Source: Burkholderia pyrrocinia (GTDB lineage Bacteria; Pseudomonadota; Gammaproteobacteria; Burkholderiales; Burkholderiaceae). Taken from it: 64,000 bases of DNA. Below are positions 10,293 to 18,262 of the stretch, in pieces. How positions within the stretch are numbered: position 1 is the stretch's first letter; each line of letters opens with the position of its first letter. Both the position numbers and the translations under genes were made by a program. A model generated the notes under the pieces. It was not told the DNA's origin. It saw only the letters and a program-made list of their open reading frames with translations, and did no database searches. The DNA lies in assembly GCF_003330765.1 (NCBI RefSeq), contig NZ_CP024902.1, positions 2,418,001 to 2,482,000 on the forward strand. The letters are read 5' to 3'.

Positions 10293-11516
10293 TCAGTGTG
10301 CGGCCCATTCGATCGTCGACAGATCGATGCCTTCCTGGTGCATTTCCCAGAGCGGCGACAGTTCGCGCAGTTTCGCGATCTTGCTGTTCAGCAAATTGAT
10401 CACGAAGTCGACTTCCTGCTCCGTCGTGAAGCGGCCGACCGTGAAGCGGATCGAGCTGTGTGCAAGCTCGTCGTTGCGGCCGAGCGCACGCAGCACGTAC
10501 GACGGCTCCAGCGACGCCGACGTACACGCGGAGCCCGACGACACCGCGACGTCCTTGATCGCCATGATCAGCGACTCGCCTTCGACGAAGTTGAAACTGA
10601 TGTTGAGGTTGTGCGGGACACGCTGCTCCATGTCGCCGTTCACGTATGTTTCCTCGATCTGCGACAGGCCGCGCAACAGCTTGTCGCGCAGCATGCGGAC
10701 GCGCTCGTTCTCGGTCGCCATTTCTTCGCGTGCGATGCGGAACGCTTCGCCCATGCCGACGATCTGGTGCGTCGGCAGCGTGCCCGAACGCATCCCGCGC
10801 TCGTGGCCGCCGCCGTGCATCTGCGCCTCGATGCGCACGCGCGGCTTGCGGCGCACGTACAGCGCGCCGATGCCCTTCGGGCCGTAGGTCTTGTGCGCCG
10901 AGAACGACATCAGGTCGACCTTCAGCTTCGCGAGATCGATCCCGACCTTGCCGGTCGACTGTGCTGCGTCGACGTGGAACACGATGCCCTTCTCGCGACA
11001 GATTTCACCGATCGTCTCGATGTCCTGGACCACGCCGATCTCGTTGTTCACGTGCATCACCGACACGAGGATCGTGTCCGGGCGCAGCGCGGCCTTGAAC
11101 ACGTCGAGGTCGATCAGGCCGTCATCCTTCACGTCGAGGTAGGTGACTTCGAAACCGTCGCGCTCGAGCTCGCGGCACGTGTCGAGCACGGCCTTGTGCT
11201 CGGTCTTCACCGTGATGATGTGCTTGCCCTTGCCCTTGTAGAAGTTGGCGGCACCCTTGATCGCGAGGTTGTCCGATTCCGTTGCGCCGGACGTCCAGAT
11301 GATCTCGCGCGGATCCGCGTTCACGAGCGCGGCCACCTGTTCGCGCGCTTCCTCGACCGCACGCTCCGCGTCCCAGCCATAGGCGTGGCTGCGCGACGCC
11401 GGGTTGCCGAACTGCTCGCGCAGGTACGGCACCATCTTGTCGACCACGCGCGGATCGACAGGCGTCGTCGCGCTGTAATCCATATAGATGGGCAGGTGGA
11501 GAGTCTCTTGGGTCAT
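10293..11516 (-). CDS. iscS: Cysteine desulfurase IscS
   Basis: 407 residues from ATG 11516 ([10 protein letters not shown]). This PLP enzyme removes sulfur from cysteine for Fe-S clusters and tRNA thiolation. The PLP lysine is Lys209 (SFSAHKTYG) and the persulfide-forming cysteine is Cys331 on the flexible loop ([11 protein letters not shown]). The long upstream open frame to 11783 overlaps iscR and is a shadow. The 65-base gap to iscR fits IscR-controlled co-transcription. Confidence 0.96.
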   Translation of the reverse strand: MTQETLHLPIYMDYSATTPVDPRVVDKMVPYLREQFGNPASRSHAYGWDAERAVEEAREQVAALVNADPREIIWTSGATESDNLAIKGAANFYKGKGKHIITVKTEHKAVLDTCRELERDGFEVTYLDVKDDGLIDLDVFKAALRPDTILVSVMHVNNEIGVVQDIETIGEICREKGIVFHVDAAQSTGKVGIDLAKLKVDLMSFSAHKTYGPKGIGALYVRRKPRVRIEAQMHGGGHERGMRSGTLPTHQIVGMGEAFRIAREEMATENERVRMLRDKLLRGLSQIEETYVNGDMEQRVPHNLNISFNFVEGESLIMAIKDVAVSSGSACTSASLEPSYVLRALGRNDELAHSSIRFTVGRFTTEQEVDFVINLLNSKIAKLRELSPLWEMHQEGIDLSTIEWAAH

Positions 11517-11581
11517 CTGTCGCTCCGGGTATTCTGTGCAGGGACTATGTGCGTTATGGGGTATGGCGGGCGCCTTCGCGC

Positions 11582-12121
11582 TCACGAACTCGCGATGTTG
11601 AACACCGAATTGGGGCCGAGCGGCATCGTGCGCACCGGCTCGGCCGGCGCGGCGACGGGCTCCGGCGCGCGCCGGTCGCGCAGCACCGCGGGCGCGCCCT
11701 CGCGTGCGCGCTGCTGATCGACGAGATCCTGCAGCGACACCGAATCGAGGTATTCGACCATCTTCTGGTTCAGGGTCGACCACAGCTCATGCGTCATGCA
11801 ATGGCCGTCGGGCTGCTTCGAGCCGTCGCACGTGCCTTTGCCGCCGCATTGCGTGGCGTCGAGCGGTTCATCGACCGCGATGATGATGTCGGCAACGGTG
11901 ACATCCTGCGCGCGACGCGCGAGGTTGTAGCCGCCGCCCGGGCCGCGCACGGATTCGACGATTTCATGCCTGCGCAGCTTGCCGAACAGCTGTTCGAGAT
12001 ACGAGAGCGAAATCCGCTGGCGCTGGCTGATGCCTGCAAGCGTCACCGGGCCCTGCTCCTGGCGCAGTGCCAAGTCAATCATCGCCGTGACGGCGAAACG
12101 GCCTTTGGTGGTGAGTCTCAT
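11582..12121 (-). CDS. iscR: Fe-S sensing Rrf2-family repressor IscR
   Basis: 179 residues. IscR with a [2Fe-2S] cluster represses the isc operon, so Fe-S demand raises expression. The N-terminal winged helix (about 1-65) contains the Rrf2 signature SLSYLEQLF. Cluster ligands are Cys92, Cys98 and Cys108, with His111 following. The loop between the second and third cysteines is four residues longer than in E. coli (third Cys at 104, His107). The C-terminal tail beyond about residue 135 is variable. First gene of the operon; two IscR boxes overlap its promoter. Confidence 0.95.
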   Translation of the reverse strand: MRLTTKGRFAVTAMIDLALRQEQGPVTLAGISQRQRISLSYLEQLFGKLRRHEIVESVRGPGGGYNLARRAQDVTVADIIIAVDEPLDATQCGGKGTCDGSKQPDGHCMTHELWSTLNQKMVEYLDSVSLQDLVDQQRAREGAPAVLRDRRAPEPVAAPAEPVRTMPLGPNSVFNIASS

Positions 12122-12138
12122 GGTGTCTAGGGGACTGC

Positions 12139-12163
12139 AATCTTGACGATTTTGGTCAAGTAT
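12139..12163 (-). promoter_or_regulatory. IscR type 1 binding site, promoter-proximal
   Basis: A 25-base near-palindrome matching the E. coli type 1 IscR consensus: an ATACTTGAC half-site read on the minus strand, an A/T-rich centre and a GTCAAGATT half. It covers the -10 end and start region of the iscR promoter, so binding would block transcription. Confidence 0.8.
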
Positions 12164-12186
12164 AAATATTTGACGAATTTAGTCAA
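12159..12186 (-). promoter_or_regulatory. iscR (isc operon) promoter
   Basis: On the minus strand, -35 TTGACT (12186-12181) and -10 TATACT (12164-12159) are separated by 16 bases. Both hexamers lie inside IscR boxes, giving direct autoregulation of the operon. Confidence 0.7.
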
Positions 12187-12190
12187 GTAT
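12166..12190 (-). promoter_or_regulatory. IscR type 1 binding site, promoter-distal
   Basis: A second 25-base IscR type 1 match with halves ATACTTGAC and GTCAAATAT, two bases from the first site and 27 bases centre to centre. It contains the -35 hexamer. Tandem sites of this kind are the E. coli iscR arrangement. Confidence 0.82.
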
Positions 12191-12235
12191 CCATGTCTTT
12201 GAAAGGGTATTCGCAGACCGCTGAATACCGCGCGA

Positions 12236-12718
12236 TCAGCGTTCCGTGCGGGCCCGAAGCGTCTCCAGCAGGCCCGCGCACGCGCGTTCGACCTGATCGA
12301 GCACCTGTTCAAAGCCCTGCGTACCGCCGAAATAGGGGTCGGCCACTTCGGTTTCGGTCGAGTCCGGCGCGAATTCCATCAGCAGGCGCACCTTGTCGCG
12401 ATGCTGCGGCGAGCAGCGGCGGCGCAGTTCCGCGAGATTGGCTTCGTCCATCGCGAGCAGCAGGTCGAAACGATCGAAATCCGCCGCACTCACCTGCCGC
12501 GCGCGCAGCGCCGACAGGTCGTAGCCGCGGGTGCGCGCAGCAGCCTGCGCACGCGTATCGGGCGGCTCGCCCACGTGCCAGTCGCCGGTGCCGGCCGAGT
12601 CGATCGCGATCCGGTCCGCCAGTGCAGCAGCGTCGACCTGGTGGCGCATCACGCCTTCCGCGGTGGGCGAACGGCAGATGTTGCCGAGACAGACGAAACA
12701 GATCGCAACGCGGGTCAT
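12236..12718 (-). CDS. Low-molecular-weight protein-tyrosine phosphatase
   Basis: 160 residues. The P-loop C-X5-R is at residues 10-16 (CLGNICR, followed by SP), and the general-acid Asp is in VADPYFGG near residue 125, so all catalytic parts are present. Family members dephosphorylate protein tyrosines, often bacterial tyrosine kinases of exopolysaccharide systems; no such kinase is nearby, so the substrate is unknown. It lies just upstream of iscR on the same strand, but the IscR promoter in between argues for separate control. Confidence 0.9.
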   Translation of the reverse strand: MTRVAICFVCLGNICRSPTAEGVMRHQVDAAALADRIAIDSAGTGDWHVGEPPDTRAQAAARTRGYDLSALRARQVSAADFDRFDLLLAMDEANLAELRRRCSPQHRDKVRLLMEFAPDSTETEVADPYFGGTQGFEQVLDQVERACAGLLETLRARTER

Positions 12719-12765
12719 CGCACTATCGGAAAGCCGCGGCGGACCGCGTTGGATAAGAACGCGCC

Positions 12766-12771
12766 ATTATA
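12766..12771 (-). promoter_or_regulatory. Candidate -10 element for the phosphatase gene
   Basis: A perfect TATAAT on the minus strand about 48 bases before the phosphatase ATG. No convincing -35 is visible at the right distance. Confidence 0.35.
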
Positions 12772-12819
12772 CAAAGGCGCCCGAAATCGCGCCGCCGCGC
12801 AAAGCGACGGCGCCGTGCA

Positions 12820-13047
12820 TTACAGCGCCTTCGGCGCGGCGAGCACGACGTCGCCGGAGGCAGCCGGCAGCGGCGTCGCCGCGTCGCCGACCAGCCCGAA
12901 CGACACCGCGCGCGCCAGCTCGGCAGACGCCTGATGAACCGCAAGCGGGCCACGCGACGGCGCATCGGCCATCGCATGCAGATAGGCTGCCGCAGCAAGC
13001 GGGACGACGATTGCCAGCGGCCAGTACATCGATATTGTCTTTTTCAT
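12820..13047 (-). CDS. Small predicted membrane-anchored or exported protein, function unknown
   Basis: 75 residues from ATG 13047, set by a strong GGAGG ribosome site (about 13056-13060). The N-terminus MKKTISMYWPL is followed by a hydrophobic stretch ending near AAAYLHAMADA, so it is either a cleaved signal peptide or a single membrane anchor. The remainder is short, Ala/Val-rich and ends VVLAAPKAL. No domain is recognised. It stands alone between the phosphatase and the lut genes. Confidence 0.6.
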   Translation of the reverse strand: MKKTISMYWPLAIVVPLAAAAYLHAMADAPSRGPLAVHQASAELARAVSFGLVGDAATPLPAASGDVVLAAPKAL

Positions 13048-13176
13048 GATGCGGACCTCCTTGACCTTGTACCCCGAAACCCAATTCCGGGGACTACAGG
13101 CCAAATTCTATAGACCGCATCTATCGAGATAAATACATAAATAGCGAACGCACTGTTGCCGCCCAGTGAACAGTCG

Positions 13177-14589
13177 TCAGCCGAGGTGGCTTTGCGACGC
13201 GGCGTACAGTTCGCGGAACGTGCGCCCGGTCGGCGTCGGCATGTCGCGCGTATCCATCCAGCCGCCCATCATCGGCAGGCGCCGCAGCGTGCCGCCGTTG
13301 CCGCCCAGCCGCTCGAGAACGCGCACCGCGAGCTTGGTCGTCAGCGCGTACAGCATCGGCCGCCGCGCGAAGAAGCCCCACGCGGCGAGCCCGGCGCGTT
13401 CGCGCCACGGCCGCAGGTGCCGCTCGACCTGCTTCTCGCGCAGCGTGCGCAACAGGTGCGACAACGGAATCCCGGCCGGGCACACGCTGTCGCATTCGCC
13501 GCACAGCGTCGCGGCCTGCGGCAGGTCGAGCGTGCGGTCGAGTCCGACGTAGCTCGGCGTCAGCACCGACCCCATCGGCCCCGGGTAGACCCAGCCGTAC
13601 GCATGGCCGCCGACCTTCTGGTAAACCGGGCAATGGTTCATGCACGCGCCGCAGCGGATGCAGCGCAGCATCTCCTGGAACTCGCCGCCGATCAGGCCCG
13701 TGCGGCCGCCGTCGACGAGCACCACATAGTTGTGTTCGGGGCCGTCCTCGTCGCCCGGCCCGCGCGGCCCGGTCAGCAGCGAGAAATAGTTCGACGTCTT
13801 CTGCCCCGTCGCGGAGCGCGGCAACAGGCGCATCGCGGTCGCCAGATCCTCGAGCGTCGGCAACACCTTCTCGATGCCCGTCACCGCGACATGCACGCGC
13901 GGCATCACCGTGCACATCCCCTCGTTCCCTTCGTTCGTCACGATCGCGACCGAACCCGTCTCGGCGATCACGAAGTTGCCGCCCGTCACGCCCATGTCGG
14001 CCGACATGAAATGCGGGCGCAGCACCTCGCGCGCCTCGCGCGTCATGTCCGGAATCTCGGTGAGCCGCTCGCGATGGTGCGTGCGCGCGAACAGGTCGGC
14101 GATCTCGTCCTTGTCCTTGTGCACGACGGGCGCAATGATGTGGCTCGGCGGCTCGTTGTCGTTGATCTGCAGGATGTATTCGCCGAGGTCCGTCTCGATC
14201 GACTGCACGCCCATCTCCGCGAGGACCGCGTTCAGGCGCATTTCCTCGGTCACCATCGACTTCGTCTTGATGACCTTCTTCACGTCATGACGGCGCGCGA
14301 TGTCGGCCACGAGCCGCGCGGCATCCGCGGTCGTTTCGGCGAACAGCACCGTCGTGCCGCGCCGCGTCGCCTCGCGCTCGAATGCTTCGAGCCACACGTC
14401 GAGGTTCTCCAGCGCGCGGTCGCGGCGCGCCTTGAGCGCGGCGCGCGTGGCCGGGAAGTCGATTGAGGTCATCGCGTCGGCGCGCGCGGACACGAACTTC
14501 GTCGACAGCTTCTTCAGGTTCTGCTGCAGGCGCTGGTCGGCCAGCTTCTGGCCGGCGCGCGCCTTGAAATGCATCGATTGGACTTGCAT
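13177..14589 (-). CDS. lutB: L-lactate oxidation iron-sulfur protein LutB (LldF/YkgF)
   Basis: 470 residues. LutB belongs to the LutABC complex that oxidises L-lactate to pyruvate in place of a flavin LldD. The N-terminal two-thirds is the LUD (DUF162) domain. Two [4Fe-4S] ferredoxin motifs follow: CIRCGACMNHCP (about residue 305-316) and CGECDSVCPAG (about 356-366). The start is ATG 14589; the next Met, six codons in, is possible. It lies 34 bases behind lutA. No lutC follows; the next 129 bases hold no gene. Confidence 0.88.
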   Translation of the reverse strand: MQVQSMHFKARAGQKLADQRLQQNLKKLSTKFVSARADAMTSIDFPATRAALKARRDRALENLDVWLEAFEREATRRGTTVLFAETTADAARLVADIARRHDVKKVIKTKSMVTEEMRLNAVLAEMGVQSIETDLGEYILQINDNEPPSHIIAPVVHKDKDEIADLFARTHHRERLTEIPDMTREAREVLRPHFMSADMGVTGGNFVIAETGSVAIVTNEGNEGMCTVMPRVHVAVTGIEKVLPTLEDLATAMRLLPRSATGQKTSNYFSLLTGPRGPGDEDGPEHNYVVLVDGGRTGLIGGEFQEMLRCIRCGACMNHCPVYQKVGGHAYGWVYPGPMGSVLTPSYVGLDRTLDLPQAATLCGECDSVCPAGIPLSHLLRTLREKQVERHLRPWRERAGLAAWGFFARRPMLYALTTKLAVRVLERLGGNGGTLRRLPMMGGWMDTRDMPTPTGRTFRELYAASQSHLG

Positions 14590-14623
14590 CGCGGTATCGG
14601 GGAAAAGTGAGCGGAACCGGGCG

Positions 14624-15346
14624 TCAGACGTCGCCCGCCAGCACCTGCGCGACGTGCAGCACGCGCGTGTCGCGGTCGCCGGTGCGGCGCAACCGCCCTT
14701 CGATGTTCAGCATGCAGCCGAGATCGCCGAGCACGACGGCGCCCGCGCCGGACGCGCGCACGTTCGCGCATTTCTCGTCCGCGATGGCCGCCGAAATGTC
14801 GCCGTACTTGACCGCGAACGTGCCGCCGAAGCCGCAGCAATGCTCGCAGTCCTTCATCTCGGTGACCGCGACACCGCGCTGCGCGAGCAGCGCGCGCGGC
14901 TGCGCCTTCACGCCGAGTTCGCGCAGGCCCGAGCACGAGTCGTGATAAGTGACGGGCCCCGTGAATTCGCCCGGCTCGAGCGAGACCCTGGCGACGTTCG
15001 CGAGGAAATCCGTCAGTTCATAGACTTTCGGCTGGAGCCGCGCGTAGCGCCCCATCAGTTCCGGGTCGTCGCGGAACAGGTCGCCGTAGTGCGCGCGAAT
15101 CATGCCGCCGCACGAACCCGACGGCGCGACCACATAATCGAACTGCTCGAACTCGCGCAGTGTCTTCTCCGCGAGATCGCGCGCGAGCGCGCGGTCGCCC
15201 GAGTTGTAGGCCGGCTGGCCGCAGCAGGTCTGCGCGGGCGGCACGATCACCTCGTAGCCGGCGTCGCGAATCAGCTTGAGCGCCGAGAAACCGATTTCGG
15301 GGCGCATCAGATCGACCAGGCAGGTCACGAACAAACCGACTCGCAT
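14624..15346 (-). CDS. lutA: L-lactate oxidation (Fe-S)-binding oxidoreductase LutA (LldE)
   Basis: 240 residues from ATG 15346, preceded by a GGAG ribosome site. It is composed of two cysteine-rich CCG domains, seen as TCCGQPAYNSG and HCCGFGGTFAVKYG, the layout of LutA and of glycolate oxidase/heterodisulfide reductase subunits. It is the first gene of a lutA-lutB pair and is transcribed away from an IclR-family gene that probably controls it. Confidence 0.88.
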   Translation of the reverse strand: MRVGLFVTCLVDLMRPEIGFSALKLIRDAGYEVIVPPAQTCCGQPAYNSGDRALARDLAEKTLREFEQFDYVVAPSGSCGGMIRAHYGDLFRDDPELMGRYARLQPKVYELTDFLANVARVSLEPGEFTGPVTYHDSCSGLRELGVKAQPRALLAQRGVAVTEMKDCEHCCGFGGTFAVKYGDISAAIADEKCANVRASGAGAVVLGDLGCMLNIEGRLRRTGDRDTRVLHVAQVLAGDV

Positions 15347-15448
15347 ACGTGCTCCTTCGAGAAAACGGCTCTCATTATCCGCCGTTTGGCCAGCAAGACC
15401 AACGCCGGTTCGCGCGCAAGCTCGCACTGCGCGAAACGAGGACTTCCT

Positions 15449-15461
15449 CGAACGGCGTTCG
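15449..15461. promoter_or_regulatory. Candidate operator in the lutA-iclR divergent region
   Basis: A perfect palindrome CGAACG-G-CGTTCG midway between the divergent genes. Possible regulator site; not tied to a known consensus. Confidence 0.3.
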
Positions 15462-15500
15462 CTTTTTTCACAATACGAGATACAATCGTTTCAACACCGC

Positions 15501-15512
15501 TTGACGCGTCAA
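15501..15512. promoter_or_regulatory. Candidate IclR-family operator (TTGACGCGTCAA)
   Basis: A perfect 12-base palindrome 18 bases before the IclR-family ATG, placed where autoregulation would be expected. A TACAAT that could be the regulator's -10 is at 15481-15486. Confidence 0.35.
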
Positions 15513-15529
15513 CCGATTTCTCCCCCGAC

Positions 15530-16339
15530 ATGAGCCAACCCACCCCGGATTCAAAAACGTCGATCCAGGTGATCGAACGCATGATGCGGTTGCTGGACGC
15601 GCTCGCCGCGCACAGTGACCCTGTCAGCCTGAAGGAGCTTTCGCAGCGCACGGAGCTGCATCCGTCGACCGCGCACCGCATCCTCAACGACATGGTGACC
15701 TGCCGTCTCGTCGACCGCTCCGATCCCGGCACGTACCGCCTCGGCATGCGGCTGCTCGAGCTCGGCAACCTCGTGAAGGCGCGCCTGTCGGTGCGCGACG
15801 CGGCGTTGATGCCGATGCGCGAGCTGCACCGTCTCACCGGGCAGACCGTGAACCTGTCGGTGCGCCAGGGCGACGAGATCGTCTATATCGAGCGCGCATA
15901 TTCGGAGCGCTCGGGGATGCAGGTCGTTCGTGCGATCGGCGGCCGCGCGCCGCTGCACCTCACGTCGGTCGGCAAGCTGTTCCTCGCGGCCGACGAAACG
16001 TCGCGCGTGCGCGCCTATGCGACGCGCACGGGGCTGTCCGGCCATACGCAGAACAGCATCACCGACATCGCGAAGCTCGAGCGCGAACTGACGATCGTCC
16101 GCCAGCAATCGTGCGCACGCGACAACGAGGAGCTGGAACTCGGCGTGCGCTGTATCGCGGCCGGCATCTACGACGATTCGGGCAGGCTCGTCGCGGGCCT
16201 GTCGCTGTCGGCACCGGCCGATCGCCTGCAGGACGCGTGGCTCGGCCAGTTGAGCCGCACGGCCCTCACCATCTCGGAATCGCTCGGCTACCGGCCGGCG
16301 CCCACGAAGGATGCGAACGGGCTGCAGCGGCAGGCGTAA
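15530..16339 (+). CDS. IclR-family transcriptional regulator
   Basis: 269 residues from ATG 15530 (MSQPTPDSKT); the open frame extends far upstream but overlaps lutA. An N-terminal winged helix (about 14-75, LKELSQRTELHPSTAHRIL) is followed by the IclR effector-binding domain (about 85-255, with GRAPLHLTSVGKLFLA and GLSLSAPADR). Divergence from lutAB suggests it responds to lactate or pyruvate, which is inference. A strong terminator follows. Confidence 0.9.
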   Translation: MSQPTPDSKTSIQVIERMMRLLDALAAHSDPVSLKELSQRTELHPSTAHRILNDMVTCRLVDRSDPGTYRLGMRLLELGNLVKARLSVRDAALMPMRELHRLTGQTVNLSVRQGDEIVYIERAYSERSGMQVVRAIGGRAPLHLTSVGKLFLAADETSRVRAYATRTGLSGHTQNSITDIAKLERELTIVRQQSCARDNEELELGVRCIAAGIYDDSGRLVAGLSLSAPADRLQDAWLGQLSRTALTISESLGYRPAPTKDANGLQRQA

Positions 16340-16372
16340 GCCGCGCCGCCGGCACCGGTTCTCCGGAACCAA

Positions 16373-16402
16373 AAAAATGCCCCGCGATTGCGGGGCATTT
16401 TT
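16373..16402. terminator. Bidirectional terminator between the iclR-type gene and pbpG
   Basis: A 13-base perfect stem (16373-16385 with 16390-16402) around a GATT loop, with A and T tracts on either side. It ends both converging transcripts. Confidence 0.85.
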
Positions 16403-16443
16403 CTTGCAGCCATCGGCGCGACGGCGAACCGCCGCAGGCACCA

Positions 16444-17607
16444 TCAGGTCCCGCCGTTCGGCGTGTTGGCGGCCGTCAGGCGCTCGCCGCCGCCGGCATC
16501 AAGCCAGTTGCGCAGGCGCGCCGCGTCGGCAAAGCGCGAATACTTGCCGAACGAATCGAGCAGCACCATCACCATCGGCCGACCGTGGATCGTCGCCTGC
16601 ATCACGAGGCACTCGCCCGCCTCGTTGATGAAGCCCGTCTTCTGCAGGCCGATGTCCCACGAGCCGTTACCGCGGATCAGCGCGTTCGTGCTGTTGTAGA
16701 CCAGATTGCGCTTGCCCGTGTACACCTCGTAGGTGCGATCGGTCGAGAACTGGCGGATCGTCGGATACTGGTACGCCGCATTGACCATCTTCACGAGGTC
16801 GCGCGCGCTCGACACATTCGAGCTCGACAGGCCCGTCGAATTCTCGAAGTGCGTATCGGTCATGCCGAGCGACTTCGCCTTCGCGTTCATCGCGGCGATG
16901 AACGCCGGACGGCCGCCCGGGTAGTAACGCGACAGCGCGGCGGCCGCGCGGTTTTCCGACGCCATCAGCGCGATGTGCAGCATGTCCTCGCGCGACAGCA
17001 CCGAGCCGACCGACAGGCGCGAGCCCGTGCCCTTCTCGTAGTCGCGGTCTTCGTCGGTGACTTCGATCTGGTCGGCCATCGGCGACTTCGAGTCGAGCAC
17101 GACCATCGCCGTCATCAGCTTCGAGATCGACGCAATCGGCACGACGGCGTGCGAATTCTTGTCGAACAGCGGATCGCCGGAATTCTGGTCGACCACGTAC
17201 GCGACGCTCGAACGCAGCGCGAGCGCGTCCGGCGTGTCGTGCAGGCCGAACGCCTGGCCGACCGTCGGCCGACGCGGCTGGAACGCGACCTTGCGGACCG
17301 CGCCACGATGGCCATGCACGTTCGACACGAGCGTCATGCGCTTGCGCGACGCCTTCGCGCGCGGCGCATCGGCCGCGGCGACCTTGGCGGATTGGTCGGA
17401 TGCTGCCCTGACCGACTTCTTCTTCGCGGACGAAGCAGGAGCGGCGGCCTTTTTCTTGGCGGCTTGTTGGGTCTTCGCAGTGGCGGCAAAGGCGTCAGCG
17501 GGCGCGACGGACGCGGTGGTCGCCAGCAAGGCGACTGCGACCGACACAGCCGTGCCGAGCGTCATGCTCTGCAACAATCTGCGCGGTGAAAACGATTCGG
17601 CTTTCAT
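16444..17607 (-). CDS. pbpG: D-alanyl-D-alanine endopeptidase/carboxypeptidase (PBP7 type)
   Basis: 387 residues from ATG 17607. A signal peptide covers about residues 1-42. A lysine/alanine-rich region to about residue 95 follows, then an S11-type penicillin-binding domain. All three active-site motifs are present: SISK at 160-163, SEN at 217-219 and KTG at 323-325. It trims peptidoglycan in the periplasm. The Lys/Ala-rich linker is longer than in E. coli PBP7 and may contact the wall; that is inference. Confidence 0.88.
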   Translation of the reverse strand: MKAESFSPRRLLQSMTLGTAVSVAVALLATTASVAPADAFAATAKTQQAAKKKAAAPASSAKKKSVRAASDQSAKVAAADAPRAKASRKRMTLVSNVHGHRGAVRKVAFQPRRPTVGQAFGLHDTPDALALRSSVAYVVDQNSGDPLFDKNSHAVVPIASISKLMTAMVVLDSKSPMADQIEVTDEDRDYEKGTGSRLSVGSVLSREDMLHIALMASENRAAAALSRYYPGGRPAFIAAMNAKAKSLGMTDTHFENSTGLSSSNVSSARDLVKMVNAAYQYPTIRQFSTDRTYEVYTGKRNLVYNSTNALIRGNGSWDIGLQKTGFINEAGECLVMQATIHGRPMVMVLLDSFGKYSRFADAARLRNWLDAGGGERLTAANTPNGGT

Positions 17608-17642
17608 TGGGGTCTGGACAAAGCGGGCGGGAGGTTTCCGCA

Positions 17643-17671
17643 AGTGTAGTTAAAGCTGAAAAAAAGAGCAA
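17643..17671 (-). promoter_or_regulatory. Candidate pbpG promoter
   Basis: On the minus strand, -35 TTGCTC (17671-17666) and -10 TACACT (17648-17643) are 17 bases apart, just upstream of the pbpG ATG. Confidence 0.45.
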
Positions 17672-18111
17672 TATTAGGCACTTACCGATCGTCGTTAAAC
17701 CGGAATGTAAGGGTCGACCAACATCTGCTCGATCGACCCTCCCGCCCCCATCGAAAAAATTCATGGGATGCGCTGCCCGACAGCACCCGCCTCCCGATTA
17801 CCACACGGTTAATTGAGATAACGTCACTTTGGAGGCAATTTAAAGCGGGGAAACTACGTATCCGGCGCTCGGTGTGCCAGGGGCGCCGGTCTCGACCGTG
17901 GCGGCGGCACGTCGCCACGGCACGCGCATCGAAACAGCGCGTTTTTCGACAGAAACAGAAGGATAACGTTCCACAGGCCTGACAGGTTTACCTGTGCATG
18001 ATGATAGTGCGCCGCGCATGCCCCGCGGCCGTGCGCACTATCTGGGAACGTGCGTGAAACCGATTCCGGACGGCCACGATAACTCGTTGTTTTATCGATA
18101 ATTTGTCGTTA
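17672..18111. other. Gene-free interval with several dyads upstream of the phasin gene
   Basis: About 440 bases with no credible gene. It contains three inverted repeats: 17896-17903 with 17913-17920 (eight-base arms); ACAGGT-TT-ACCTGT at 17982-17995; and a ten-base arm at 18003-18012 with 18033-18042 around a GC-rich loop. Untranslated RNA or operator function is possible, but no promoter is certain. Confidence 0.4.
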
Positions 18112-18123
18112 TTGTGCAACGCA
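18112..18123 (+). promoter_or_regulatory. Candidate PhaR-type operator, upstream copy
   Basis: TTGTGCAACGCA, part of the dyad TTGTGC-AAC-GCACAA (18112-18126). An exact reverse complement of these 12 bases recurs at 18175-18186. The GC-half-site style resembles reported PhaR sites at phasin genes. Confidence 0.55.
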
Positions 18124-18134
18124 CAAAAAAATAC

Positions 18135-18162
18135 TTGACAACGGTTTTCTCTGCCCTAAAAT
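18135..18162 (+). promoter_or_regulatory. Phasin gene promoter
   Basis: A consensus -35 TTGACA (18135-18140) and -10 TAAAAT (18157-18162) separated by 16 bases, predicting a start near 18169. It is bracketed by two copies of the same 12-base operator-like sequence. Confidence 0.75.
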
Positions 18163-18174
18163 ACGCTTCATTGC

Positions 18175-18186
18175 TGCGTTGCACAA
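18175..18186 (-). promoter_or_regulatory. Candidate PhaR-type operator, downstream copy
   Basis: TGCGTTGCACAA, the exact reverse complement of the upstream copy. It lies just after the predicted transcription start, where a bound repressor would block elongation or open-complex formation. Confidence 0.55.
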
Positions 18187-18262
18187 AGCACGCACATCCG
18201 AGATTCCCCAGCGTAGTGCCCTTTACCCTGCGATCGACGCGATCGCTTTTCAGGAGCTTGAC

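Noticed and set aside
14300..15529. Long in-frame upstream extension of the IclR-type gene
   Set aside because: It overlaps lutA and lacks conservation; the helix-turn-helix begins soon after ATG 15530.
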